NCBI GenBank assembly: GCA_963678675.1
Contig: OY783197.1
Span: forward strand, 7,068,143-7,132,142
From: Xiphydria camelus
Taxonomy: Eukaryota > Arthropoda > Insecta > Hymenoptera > Xiphydriidae
DNA length: 64,000 bases
Direction of reading: 5' to 3'
Shown: positions 31,111 through 42,149 of the stretch, one piece after another
Position numbering within the stretch: position 1 is the first letter of the stretch
Layout of the letters: each line of letters opens with the position of its first letter
Translations under genes and position numbers: made by a program
Notes under the pieces: generated by a model
Database searches by the model: none
Told to the model about the DNA's origin: nothing
Seen by the model: only the letters and a program-made list of their open reading frames with translations

Positions 31111-32748
31111 AGTGGTTCAGAACGCCGATTTAGCTTATCGAAATTCGTTATCGAAAAACTAAGGAACTTCTTGGTCAGTGAAGTCTCATTACGTTTATAG
31201 TAGGGTTATTTATCTATAAATTTAATGTTAATTCATAAAAAAAATTAAAATTTATTTATAAAAAAATTATTTATAGAATCATAAAAATTTTTATGAAATA
31301 ATTTGAATGTTAAAGTAATATTTGAATGGAATAAAAGAAATAAATTTTGTTCATTTATAAATTTACGCATTAGTAAATGAGTAAGCGCCTCCTGAAGTTT
31401 GCTGTTTGTAGACTGCGGGCTCATGACGCAAAATTGTACTATTCTCATCATCCGGTAAGGTGTTTCTGTTGCAAATTTGTACAAAATGGATCGTATGACC
31501 CCAAGGTATGTAGATTTGTTGCAATAGTTACTTACATTAATAGTTTAGACTTGTTGCTGTGTGTGTTTTTCTATGTAAATAAGTTTGACATGAGATATAT
31601 ATTATTCGGCAGGTAACGTCAGGAGCTGTTTTGGCTTGCATGTGCTTCTACTACTCTTACTGTAATAGGTGCAACATAAACTAAAACCTGCTTTAACCTG
31701 CTTTTTTTATTTTTTATTTCCAGTGGTTACGTCGCACGATAGACTGTCTTTCGCACATTGGTCTTACCGCTCAATCTCATCGCGATCGAATATATAATTT
31801 ATAATTACTATTAATATTAATAATATATAATAATAGTTTCGCCGAAATATATCGCTTCGCCGATGGCGAGATTAACTTTAAATTAGCGAGGTACTTCGAT
31901 CGCCATGAGATTGAGCGGTAAGACCGATGTGCGAAAGACAGTCTATCGTGCGACGTAATCGAAGTACCTCGCTAATTTAAAGTTAATCTCGCCATCGGCG
32001 AAGCGATATGTTTCGGCGAAACTATTATTATATATTATTAATATTAATAGTAATTATAAATTATATATTCGATCGTGATGAGATTGAGCGGTAAGACCAA
32101 TGTGCGGAAGACAGTCTATCGTGCGACGTAACCACTGGAAATTAAAAATAAAAAAAAGCAGGTTAAAGCAGGTTTTAGTTTATGTTGCACCTATTACAGT
32201 AAGAGTAGTAGAAGCACATGCAAGCCAAAACAACTCCTGCCGTTACCTGCCGAATAATATATCTCATATCAAACTTATTTACATAGAAAAACACACACAG
32301 CAACAAGTCTAAACTATTAATGTAAGCAACTATTGCAACAAATCTACATACCTTGGGGTCATACGATCCATTTTGTACAAATTTGCAACAGAAACACCTT
32401 ACCGGATGATGAGAATAGTACAATTTTGCGTCATGAGCCCGCAGTCTACAAACAGCAAACTTCAGGAGGCGCTTACTCATTTACTAATGCGTAAATTTAT
32501 AAATGAATAACATTTATTTCTTTTATTTCATTCAAATATTACTTTAACATTCAAATTATTTCATAAAATTTTTTATGATTCTATAAATAATTTTTTTTTA
32601 TAAATAAATTTTAATTTTTTTTATGAATTAACATTAAATTTATAAATAAGTAACCCTACTATAAACGTAATAAGACTTCACTGACGAAGAAGTTCCTTAG
32701 TTTTTCGATAACGAATTTCGATAAGCTGAATTGGCGTTCTGAACTACT
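31111..32748. mobile_element. 1.64 kb palindrome with ~770-bp arms
   Basis: Outer ends AGTGGTTCAGAACGCC and GGCGTTCTGAACTACT. The arms are nearly identical and centre near 31940. Each arm carries the same short frame (MSKRLLKFAVCRLRAHDAKL...), followed by a GTATGT donor-like site. The middle holds three copies of a block with ATGAGATTGAGCGGTAAGAC and CAGTCTATCGTGCGACGTAA. Family unknown; no TSD found. Confidence 0.75.
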
Positions 32749-32760
32749 ACCCGAAAAATG

Positions 32761-32984
32761 TTACGCAGTTAGGCGCGCGGGCTACAGTTGTAGCCCAGAC
32801 GACTTTGAGCAAAAAAACAAACAACAACCACTCACCTCAAGTGTGTGGAGACACACTGATCGGGTAGACTGATGCAATTTTAACAGATATTGAGAAGGGC
32901 GCTAGGGTCTGATTATTTTTCTGAGATTTATTACTATTCGAAGAAGCGTGGGCTATAATTGTAGCCTGCGTGCCTAACGTAGGG
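32761..32984. mobile_element. piggyBac-like MITE
   Basis: The right end reads TGCCTAACGTAGGG then TTAA (32985-32988); the left end is a damaged TTACGCAGTTAGGCGCG. Both ends carry GGGCTAYAATTGTAGCC-like hairpins. Related to 27052-27130. Confidence 0.6.
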
Positions 32985-32990
32985 TTAACT

Positions 32991-33431
32991 ATGAACGCGA
33001 TTTGCTCTTGGACAGGTACAAATCCTGCTCAAAGAAATGTTATCGAAGGCGAAAGAGTTTTACGCGCCGGCCATATTTTAACCCTTTATGGTCCAGTGGT
33101 GATCGCTTGGAACCACATATTCATCATTTGTTTCCACTGTACTAGTAAGCGCTGGTTGGAACTACATGTGGAGGAGGGTTCCCCTCCAAAAAAAAAAATT
33201 TGGCTACAAAGGGTTAAAATGTGGTGTTGCTCAGGAGAGACTGTGCTCTGTCAACGGTGTTCCATTCATAAGTACGTGTATTAAAACGTCTGATATCAGC
33301 GGGAATGTACACAACATTGTAGGTGAAATTAAAGATGGTACATACTATCAAAAAACTGTTGTGTATTCCTGTATAGCGGGCCAAGGAGAAAAATGCAACC
33401 ACATTGTAGCAACACTCCTTCATTTACACAG
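32991..33431 (+). pseudogene. SWIM/YqaJ-type transposon gene exon, split by a MITE
   Basis: It starts MNAICSWTGTNPAQRNVIEG and continues RVLRAGHIL up to 33081, then is interrupted by a TTAA MITE (33082-33213). It resumes at 33214 in frame once the MITE and one TTAA are discounted, with CGVAQERLCSVNGV, KTSDISGNVHNIVGEIK and a SWIM motif C-x-AGQGEKCNHIVATLLHL. The exon ends at CACAG before GTGAGA (33432). The order 'EGE-x-VL-x-AGHI...SWIM' is that of the middle region of insect SWIM/YqaJ proteins. The first SWIM Cys-x-Cys pair is incomplete (SCIAG). The rest of the gene is absent. Confidence 0.65.
33082..33213. mobile_element. piggyBac-like MITE, TSD TTAA
   Basis: Ends CCCTTTATGGTCC and GGCTACAAAGGG with TTAA at 33078-33081 and 33214-33217. 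132 bp. It disrupts the SWIM exon; the two exon parts are in register once one TTAA is removed with it. Confidence 0.82.
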
Positions 33432-33665
33432 GTGAGATTCTAACATTAAAAACGTCACCCTTATGTGTATTTATGTTAACCCATTCGCATCAAAGCCGGA
33501 TCGAAATCAGTCGTACGGGTCGATCGGATCCGTCGAGAAATTCGCGAGCCCCGCGTAATTACACGAGGTGTAACGGCTGTGAGGGTTGCGATGGAAAGGA
33601 AAAATGTCAACGTAACATAGTTTCGCTATCGCTAATCCAATGCCAGTCACTCACTAACCCACTAA

Positions 33666-33791
33666 GGGCCGGTTTTACCAACACGGTATAAACGCGGTAT
33701 AGCGCTATACTGAGAATAACCAGCAATAAGCCTTATGGTTATTCTCAGTATAGCGCTATACCGCATTTATACCTGTTGGTAAAACCGGCCC
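33666..33791. mobile_element. PIF/Harbinger-type MITE, TSD TAA
   Basis: A copy of the 8141-8266 MITE with ends GGGCCGGTTTTACCAACA, flanked by TAA (33663-33665, 33792-33794). Confidence 0.88.
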
Positions 33792-33799
33792 TAAACAGT

Positions 33800-34425
33800 A
33801 TACTAGGAATAGTTCTACTTCTCGCCACCAGACGGTGGGCGTATCGAGACATATCAGATCCCAATTAAGAGACACGGTAGTGTCGCGCGGTATGTTCATT
33901 CAAGTTAGTTCGTTAGAAACGATGACAGCGCTGATGTCGCGAGCACCCGTGTCTCTTTACACCACAAATATCTGCCCCCTCCACCCTCAATTCTTACATC
34001 GAATTTTCTCAATAAATATATGGTGTAACGTTGCACTTCGTGCACGTTACAATTTGGCCGATTCCCTAACGTCGCTTCGCTGGTCCCGCCGTCCCCAGGA
34101 GAGCATTTAGAATAAGAATATTTTAGCGCGTTAGAAACTTTGGTAATAGTAGGGACGACATAGCGGAATACCGTAGCGAGATCAGTAATTCGACCTAAAA
34201 GACGCTGGAGCGCTGGAGGACCAAGGGGCTGCAACGAGCGCCAAATGCCGTGCGGCGAAATGCACACGACTTCCCTGCCAGGCGCAGGACTGGGACTTGC
34301 AACCGAGCAGCGTACCCGGCGAGGAACGTACCCTGTTTAGACAGGCACCCCGCTTCTTCGGCACGGATGGACCGCTTGGAGGCTAGGCTTCACCTCGAGA
34401 TTCTCCGCGTGATCCCACAGGGGAG
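33800..34425. other. GC-rich unassigned stretch left of the candidate LTR
   Basis: Several overlapping open frames on both strands, none with a recognised domain. It may be internal retrotransposon sequence or unrelated; nothing decisive. Confidence 0.3.
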
Positions 34426-35857
34426 TGTTCCGGAGGAATCTCCAGAAGCTAGCCTCGTATCGGGATCCTCCGCGTGATTCCGCAGGGGAATGTTCCGGAG
34501 GGATTCATAAGCCGTCATCCGTGAGTGGACAGTTCTGGAGCCACGATTGAATCCAGCGAGCTGCGCGCGCATTCGCGCCAACCAGGAAGGAACTAGTTTC
34601 CTTCGATTGACGATCGACGGAGCGGGCGCGCAGCGGAAACCAGAGCGTCGCGCATGCAAATCGATGAGGGACATCGATCACCAATTAAAATCGCGGAAAG
34701 GGTCTACTAGGAGTGGGGACAGGCCCTCGCCGCCTAGCGAGCCGCAGCGATCACTGGACTCTTCCTATCTCGTGCGGACCAGCGAAGCGACCCCACGTGC
34801 CCCATCGCTACAGCAGCAGCAGATCCTCCGTTCCGATAAGCCGGCTCCTTTGTTCGCGACACGTGGCCGATACTGTGTGTAGTAGAGATTTAGATTTCCC
34901 TTGCCCTCGACGGGCCTATCGTTTCGTTCCGTGAGTGCGGGTGACGGACCCGTGGCGTTCTTAGAGTTTTCTTTTCGTAGTATCTTGTGTCGCGCGTTAA
35001 TAGCAATCACATTTATCGTTTAGCGATTTAGTTCGCGGTTGTAGTATCTGGGGATGCTCGGGAAATTCGGTAGCACGAGGCGACCGAATTCCCTGAGACG
35101 AGTTTAGCCCGCGTTATCGTCGGCAGGATAGTGCGCGTCGGTAGTGCGGTAATACCGTTTTCGTTTCGTTCCGTGCGCTATCGAGCGCGTTATCGATTAA
35201 TAGAAAAGAGTGCCCTTAGTGCGGCAATATAGCATAAAATAGCTCGTGCGCTCGACTCTCTGTTCTCCGCTCAGGGCGGTTGATTCTCTCTCGCGAATTT
35301 CTCCGGCTAACGTTCCTATTCCCTCGCGAATTTTTCGCGGCTATCGTTCCTATCTCTCCCACAAATTTCTCCGGCTAACGTTCCTATTCCCTAGCGAATT
35401 TCTCGCGGCTATCGTTCCTATCCCTTTCATGAATTTCTCCGGCTAACGTTCCTAATCTCTCGCGAATTTTCGCGGCTATCGTTCCTCTCTCCTTCGCGAA
35501 TTATTGTCGGTTATCCTGCTTGTTAGTTTCGCGTGTATTTTCAATACCGACCATTCGCCCTTCAGGACTCTCGTCGGCCGAGTCGTGTTGACGGCTCCGA
35601 TAGTTTCGCGATAAGGACTGTTTTGAAGCCCGACCTTGCCGTAGCCGTTAGGCTCTTAGAATAGCCAGTAGTGTATAAGAAGATCTCCAATAAAGCTAAG
35701 TGTTATTTTCTTGTTATGAATCACCTCAAATTCGTTTCTTTGTCTTGAGACCCCGCCCCTCTCCCTTGCCGATACGGGGCTGAGCTATCGGAGTTCCGTT
35801 TCCGGTTCACGCGATCTGACTGTTATCGATTTCGACTTTCTTTGGTGTTTCGGAACA
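34426..35857 (+). mobile_element. Candidate 5' LTR of a Gypsy-like retrotransposon
   Basis: It starts TGTTCCG and ends CGGAACA, a 7-bp terminal inversion with TG...CA ends. The polyadenylation signal AATAAA lies at about 35690, 165 bp before the end. Three bases after the end is TGGCGCCCAAC (35860-35870), a typical retroelement primer-binding site. No second LTR or gag-pol frame was found, so the rest has been lost. A second possible start is 34491. Described only from its sequence features. Confidence 0.45.
35286..35510 (+). repeat. Minisatellite of alternating ~35-bp units
   Basis: Units containing TCTCCGGCTAACGTTCCTAT alternate with TTTCGCGGCTATCGTTCCTA, about six units in all. Lies inside the candidate LTR. 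Confidence 0.8.
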
Positions 35858-35859
35858 CC

Positions 35860-35870
35860 TGGCGCCCAAC
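35860..35870 (+). promoter_or_regulatory. Candidate retrotransposon primer-binding site
   Basis: TGGCGCCCAAC follows the CA end of the candidate LTR after two bases (CC). It would pair with the 3' end of a host tRNA. Confidence 0.45.
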
Positions 35871-36394
35871 ATTTTATTATCTCAATACCTTGTCCGAGCG
35901 GGGCCAGTTAGAGAGCGTGCCGAAGTGTGCGACTACCCGGGTAGCGCCGAGTAGCGTCGTTACAATGGTTATAACCTAAACTATGCTTAGTTACGCGATA
36001 TACATTGAGTATTCTCTATTGATAGAGACCAGAATAAATGAAGTCACGCCCCTTGCGCCTAAAAGTCGAGAATTCGATTTCTCGACCAATATATATATAT
36101 ATGTCAAAATGTCACCAAAATTCCTCCTATCTTCGGCGATAGTCGGCCATGATCGGAAATGTGTACACAGATGCGACAACACGCATACGCCATCAAATGT
36201 ATGTAAGAAAATATATTCCTTGAATGTTTGGTTATGGTTTTCAAAGTTAATAAAATATTTCCATTCGCGAAACGATTTCCCTCGCGTTTATTTCGATCCT
36301 CGGACGCGCTTGTTAATAAAAAGTCAAAATTCAGTGTAATCGGAGTAATGAAGGAAGTAGACGTTTCAGTCCGAAAAACATCGGTCATCTCACA
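35871..36394. other. Unassigned sequence between candidate LTR and repeat R1
   Basis: GC-rich to about 35970, then AT-rich with a short TATATA run at 36090-36101. The frames 35983-36339 (+) and 36104-36388 (-) overlap on opposite strands and have no domain. Confidence 0.3.
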
Positions 36395-38290
36395 ATCAGT
36401 AGTGGTGAATGTGACAGACGCTCCTTATAGTTTGATAATCGTTTGCCTTTTTTTCGAATAATCGAGACAGTGAACGGATGCAGTGCTATTTTTCTCTAGT
36501 TGCCTGTGCATAAAGAGCAGGAAAGGAAACGGCAGTATCTCAGAAGAATTGCCATCAGATAAGTTACTTTCTATCTGACCGCTTTAACCTCACTTTGATT
36601 ACGTATGAAGGACAAATATCTTTATGGTCATTCTATTTTTTGTTTTCAGCGTCATGCGAGCACGGGACGAATCGATGGATTAACTAATAAATCTGATTTT
36701 TCCTCTCTGTCAACAATCAAAGCCATGGCTGAAAAATAGGAGATGCAATGGAATTGGATCGTAATAATCAAGTAATTACTTTATCATTATCGATATATTT
36801 TCTCTTTCGTACTATCACAAGTTCCAATTTACACACCGACCTGTCAAACCTGAAGTGTACATGTGCCTCACTTCTATTTCATCTCTTCTTCGTCTCCGGT
36901 GTAACGATGGTCAATGAAGAATCACTGATACCAATTAGGCAGATAAGTGCTGAATAAGGCCGTAAAAGTCTCCATATTAAAATAAATACGGCTTCATATG
37001 GTTCAAGATGAAAACGATATAACATGTATTCGAGCTGTACAGAACCGTATTCATTTTCAATACGGAAACTTATACAAACATATCCGACTCTTATCTACCA
37101 ATCTGCCAATGCACGACTCTTTACAATGAATGAAGGAAAGGCTAAAGTAAATCAAACCATCGTTACACCAGAGGCGAAGAAGAGATGAAATAGAAGTGAG
37201 GTACATGTATACTTCACGTTTGACAGGTCGGTATATAAATTGGAACTTGTGATAATATAATACGAAAGAGGAAATATATCATTTGTAATAATTCTGTTAT
37301 TATTAGAATAGAATTGATTAACTCAGATTAATATAGTTTCTTAATTTCTACGCTGAGTAAGTTCGGTATATTTTAAAAAGTGAAATGCTGCATATGATTG
37401 TGTTATTCACAATTTGTTACAGATTGTATGCGAACCCGAGGAGGTTTCTTTCGAACGAGGGATCATCCATTTGTTGTTCCAACAAGAACCAGTTGCATTA
37501 ATTGCATTCATTGCATTTGACAGGTCGGTATATAAATTGGTAGTATAATACGAAAGAGGAAATATATCATTTTTATTAATTCTGTCATTATTAGAATTGG
37601 TTAACTCAGATTAATATAGGTTCTTAATTTCTACGTTTTTAGTAAGTTCGGTATATTTTAAATAGTGAAATACTGGATATGATTGTTGGTGTTATTTACA
37701 ATTTGTTACAGATCATATGCGAACCCGAGGGGGTCTTGAGTGCATGGACGTACGTCACTTTAAATGGATGAACTTTCATCCTTCAATATCCTCAGAACCG
37801 TAGACTTGCTGATTCTAACCTCTGTTGCCATAGCCCGAATATTCGTTCGAGGGTTATTTCTTATTCTTTGTAGCACAGCACCGATATTTTGCTGTACCTG
37901 TATTCTTCTGGGACTTCCTAAAATAATTATAAAAACCCTATATAATTCAGGCCGAACAAGTACAATCTTATCGAGCTATAACTTATCGAGATTTTTCGAC
38001 GTAATGATTCCAAAATATTTTTATCGAGAAATATATATTTCTAACATACGGTAGTGTTCACGAATATTGTAAAATATCGCAGGAATGTTACAGAAAAGTT
38101 ACTTGCAAAACGTGATTTGTGGGGTGTAAATGATAATGATATTTTGTAATTTCCATCGGTACACCAGAAGCGAAGAAGATTTGAAATAGAAGTGAGGTAC
38201 ATGTACACTTCACGTTTGACAGGTCGGTATATAAATTGGAACTTGTGAGAGTATAATACAAAAGAGGAAATATATCGATAAAGAAAAATT
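36395..38290. mobile_element. Repeat family R, copy 1 (rearranged)
   Basis: 36395-36960 matches 48690-49080 in the same direction. 37160-37300, 37518-37560 and 37740-38290 match 49440-50330 in inverse direction. Two direct copies of about 220 bp lie at 37219-37440 and 37518-37735. The recurring marker is GTTTGACAGGTCGGTATATA. It carries a transposase-type HTH exon (37763-37918, minus). Confidence 0.65.
37763..37918 (-). pseudogene. Transposase-type helix-turn-helix exon, repeat R1
   Basis: A minus-strand acceptor TTTTAG is followed by GSPRRIQVQQNI, then RNNPRTNIRAMATEVRISKS and TVLRILKDES, ending in a stop. 'NPRTS-x-RA-x-A-x-E-x-x-IS-x-ST-x-x-R-x-LK' is the N-terminal HTH of Tc1/mariner-related transposases and binds the element's own ends. 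No catalytic domain follows. The same exon, better preserved, is at 50151-50327. Confidence 0.6.
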
Positions 38291-38298
38291 TTCATAAA

Positions 38299-38383
38299 CT
38301 AGGGGGCATCCGCCCTCTGCTCGCTTCGCTCGCCAGCCCCCGGGGGCTGTCGCCCCCGCGCCGCTATCTCGGCGCTCCCCCAG
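38299..38383 (-). mobile_element. 3' end of the second Helitron-like family, inverted copy
   Basis: Matches the complement of 4591-4676. CTAG at 38299-38302 is followed (minus strand) by T; the GC-rich hairpins have CTCGCTTCGCTCG between them. Confidence 0.55.
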
Positions 38384-38808
38384 GTTTGTTGAGAACGGCG
38401 ATCGGTCAACGGACTTATCTCGCGACGCTTCGCGTCGCTCGAATTCGACAAAATGCCGGCCAAACGGGTAAACGGGCCTAGGCTAATGGAATGCAGGATA
38501 CGATGAAAAGAAGTATGAATTTCTCTCTATTTCTCTCTATTCTATAAAATAGTTTTTCGGATCGACCCTCTCCACCCTGCCTCACTCAGCGCTCTCGACC
38601 GTGCCCGATTTCACCGCTCTCGACCGTCCGTGGCACTATTTATATTATGAGAGGACGCAGTGTCGCATCTCCACTAAGAGGACGAAAGAAAGAAACCAGT
38701 CATGGATGGTCCATATTATGATCCCCGTATGCCCTTTGAGTTAGTTCCCTGGAGAGTGTAAAAGACACTCGCGAACTTGGAGACACTTGGAACGCGCGCG
38801 CGACGCAA
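38384..38808. other. Unassigned, moderately GC-rich
   Basis: Contains a GCGACGCTTCGCGTCGC hairpin at 38433-38449 and a doubled TTTCTCTCTATTTCTCTCTA. No gene or element recognised. Confidence 0.3.
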
Positions 38809-39600
38809 TTTTTTAACATTTTGGAAATGTTTAAGGAATCGGTGTTCTAAGGTAGGAGTGCACGAAACTTCAAAATGTAACAAATGTTCGGTCGCGACCC
38901 TTGGGCATTTAAGTGGACGTGGGGAGCTGATCTTGGTGTTATTTTGTAGATTGCAATTTTCTCTGTCTAATGAAGGTAATTTCAAGATATTAATTGGAAG
39001 GATATGGGCACGGTGAGGAAAATAGAAGCCCGGGTGGTTTGAGTCGTCCACTAGAGCGGCACGGCTCACGTGTTTATAGACTCGATATGTTTATTTCCGA
39101 CGCGCGATAAGATTTCTCGCTCGGGCGGTATGGCGCGCTAAGTGTACCCGTACCTATACTACGAGGCTCGGCCTGCATTCTTATTCAGCGTAGTTATGTC
39201 TCAGCTTAGCATTCGCTTGGAATAGGTTCGTCCGCGCGAAAAGGTAAAATCGCCTCGAGTTGCTGGCTCACGCGCGCGAAATGTCCTCTAGTGCAAAGGG
39301 ATTCAAATCTGTAGTAAATATAACTGTTTTCGTCGTATATAGTAATTTTAATGAATAAATTTGTATGATGAAAACTTAGTAACAAAGTTTGCTATACAAT
39401 CTTTTCACAGTGTACATTAGATTTTCGCGATATTCGCGAAATCATCTCGAGTGGCTGATTCGCACGTGCGAAAAAGGCGTCGAGGGCAAAGGGTTAACTC
39501 CACAATTTTGAGAACGACAATTCAAGCTTTATGTGCAAAAATATTGATTTTTTGACATCTTCAACACCCTATATTTCGGAATATAAGTGTTTCCCGACAC
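38809..39600 (+). repeat. Repeat X, copy 2
   Basis: Same orientation and almost full length relative to 20418-21218. Ends at TTTCGGAATATAAGTG, just before the Helentron at 39617. Confidence 0.75.
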
Positions 39601-40076
39601 ATGTTTATATAAGTTTTTTGATGTGTAAACATCTATGCTATCGCTCTACGGTGGGACCTTCCTGGGAAATCGAGCGTCAGACGTAAGCCCGTGTACATGT
39701 GACTGCGTCAATGTGTGTGTGGCGCTACTGCGCATACTATTCGCGCAAGCTGCCCATGCACACACTCGCGTGGACGCTAGGATTACTTTCTAGTGAAAAT
39801 ACGTGTTAAGTGCAGTGTGTTTCTGTGTGTCTTATAAGTTATAAAAATTGGTGAGTATAAATACGTAATAATAGAATATAGTGATAATTGCTTCATTATA
39901 CACTATCCATAGAACTATAGTTCTATAATACACAAAAAAATTATAGTTTGACTATAGGCTTTTAGGTTATAGAGCCTAAATCATGTATAAATATGTATAT
40001 ATTTATATATAAATATAAGTACATATAAATATATATACTATTATATACACATATATATACAAAAAGTGTTTTAAAT

Positions 40077-40120
40077 TGATTGTTTCTCACCACGTATTAA
40101 TGCGTGGTGAGAAACAATCA
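40077..40120. repeat. Perfect 18-bp hairpin upstream of the Helentron ORF
   Basis: TGATTGTTTCTCACCACG and its exact complement are separated by 8 bases. Purpose unknown. Confidence 0.9.
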
Positions 40121-40302
40121 ATAATTATTTCTCTTGAATTTATATTACATAATGAAATGTTATCTAACTCTTCAGCAAATCCGGCATCTACAACTGGCAG
40201 TCTTCTAACGAAGCTGGTAAAGATTTACCTGGAGTGATATCTCCGTCGACTAGTGTGATTCCTCACAACTCACCAGGCGAAGAATAGAAAAAAGATAGCG
40301 CA

Positions 40303-41440
40303 ATGCTCCAAAGAGAAGACAGACAAAAACAGACTTCTGAAGAAGTAAAAAAAAGGAAAACTGCAGCTGCTGCGTACATGCGTGAATATCGTGCCCGAAA
40401 AAAAAAACGAGTCTATGGCTATTTCACACTCATCTAAAAAGAGACGTTTCGATAATACAAGTGCGAATGAAGAACAATCTACTGATCCGATGCCTGGTAC
40501 CAGCGCAAGAGAAATGACACCCACTGAATCCACGGAGCCTAATGAAAGATTGCAGCATAAAAGAGCCACTGCAGCACGAAATTCAAGGGATTATAGAATT
40601 CGACGTCGTGAAGCAACAGCTACGACTGCGACTGCGACTGCAAGAATTCAATCGACTCCAAACGATGACCGTTCTTCCGATCAAGAACCATCTCCAAGGC
40701 AACCAACATCTTCAACAGTTGGATATGATCCATTATTGCAACATGTCGAAGCTCACTGCAAATTCAACGAGAAGTTTTTAGAAAATCATTTTGGATATGT
40801 ATGTTCTGTGTGTGACCGGTTATGGTACGAGAAAAACCTGAAACCTCTACCTCCTAACTGTATAACTATTCTCGCAGCAGAATTTCCCAACATGGATTTG
40901 GAAGCAGCTCGAGTTTGTAACACTTGCCATGGCTCATTGCGAAAAGAAAAAATACCGACATATTCAACTTCAAACGGATTCAAGTATCTACCTCGACCAC
41001 ATCATTTACCAGATCTTGATATAGTCACGGAACGTTTGATATCGCCTCGTCTTCCGTTTATGCAGATCAGACGACTTAGACATGGTCAAGGTCAATATGG
41101 AATTTTGGGCCAAGTTATAAATGTTCCCATTTCCGTAAATACGATGGTTCATTATCTGCCACGAGAACTTGATGATGACTATTGTATAAATGTTCACATA
41201 AAATGCAAAAAGATACACAAATCGAGTTATCTTATTGGCTTGGTTCGAAAACGTGTTGTCAAGGATTGGCTCCGTTATCTCATCGATACTCCTCTTTACA
41301 AATTCTATGATATTACCATTAACGAGTCATTCTTTTCTCAGAATGTGTCCCTGCCTCATCACACCGAAGATGCCAGTGAAGAAATTGACATTGAAGACAG
41401 CTTGCACGCTCAACAGCAAACTTACTCGGACCGCAGATAA
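40303..41440 (+). pseudogene. Helitron/Helentron protein, N-terminal part (DUF6570-type), truncated
   Basis: The original start is probably the ATG at 40303 (MLQREDRQKQTSEEVKKRK, then REYRARKKK). A run of ten A at 40399-40408 shifts the frame into the long ORF that begins at 40382. That ORF holds a Ser/Thr/Glu-rich linker and then the Cys motif VCSVCDRLWY...VCNTCH, and ERLISPRLPFMQIRRLRHGQ followed by GILGQVINVP. The C-x-x-C...C-x-x-C plus 'ERLISPRLPFMQI-x-x-L...GQ-x-G-x-x-G-x-VINVP' block is the DUF6570-type domain that precedes the Rep nuclease in Helitron proteins. It then reads VRKRVVKDWLRYLI and ends with an acidic stretch and TAA at 41438. The HUH nuclease and helicase are missing, so it cannot replicate the element. 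Confidence 0.82.
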
Positions 41441-41488
41441 TTGTAAGATGTTTACACATCCTCCGTGAGTACAACGGCACTCACACCT

Positions 41489-41608
41489 TTTTTTTATTAA
41501 AATATTGCAACGAATTACACCCTGAAGTTACGAACCATAATTGGGAAACACCCTATACACCGCCCATCTGATAGCGAGATTGACCCTAGATTAATGAGGT
41601 ATGCATAT
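41489..41608. other. Short spacer with a shared motif
   Basis: Contains CATCTGATAGCGAGATTGACCC, similar to motifs at 28060 and 31870, right before the next TIR element. Confidence 0.4.
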
Positions 41609-42149
41609 CCCTAGTAGCAGAGGATATCTGTCAGACATCTACAAGATGTCTATATGTCTAGAAAATGATATCTATATTTGGTGTAAATGTGGTCGAAATC
41701 TAGATATGGATAGTGCGTAGATGTCTGACAGATATCCTAAGTTGAAAGAATCGATATTCTGTGGTAAATATAATGATTGTTTAAATTTAAGGGTTAATAC
41801 TATTAAACAAACTTAATTATAAAGCTCTATATTAGTCTTCTCATTCTTTAATAAAAAACTTTAAAACGAATTAGAAGCTAGCATTTTATTAGAAAACGAG
41901 AAGACCCTCTAGTGCTTTGTAATCCCTTTTTTAAATATTATTAATTTTATATTTTATGAAATTATTATATTTATCACAGAATATCGATTCTTCCCTTGTC
42001 GAAAACCACTACAGCGGACTGAACACTACAGTGGTCAGTAGTGGTATACAGTGGTGAATAGTGGTCAGTAGTGGTATACAGTGGCGAGAATAGTGGCATG
42101 CAGTGGTACGTAGTGATAAGAAGTGGTAAGTAGTGCACATGTAATGGTT

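Larger units (their letters stand above)
39617..41488 (+). mobile_element. Helentron/HLE2-like element with a partial gene
   Basis: 5' end TTTTGATGTGTAAACATC; 3' end with the inverted GATGTTTACACATC, then the hairpin GTGAGT (41465-41470)/ACTCAC (41479-41484) and a T-run. It carries an ORF with the N-terminal Helitron-type domain but no Rep or helicase, so it is a deletion derivative that could only be moved in trans. Its ends match 298-1350. Confidence 0.75.

Noticed and set aside
34182..35010. Several GC-rich frames of 60-120 codons on both strands
   Set aside because: Overlapping on both strands within the candidate LTR; composition effect, no domain.
40270..40569. 99-codon minus-strand frame
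   Set aside because: Antisense of the Helentron ORF.
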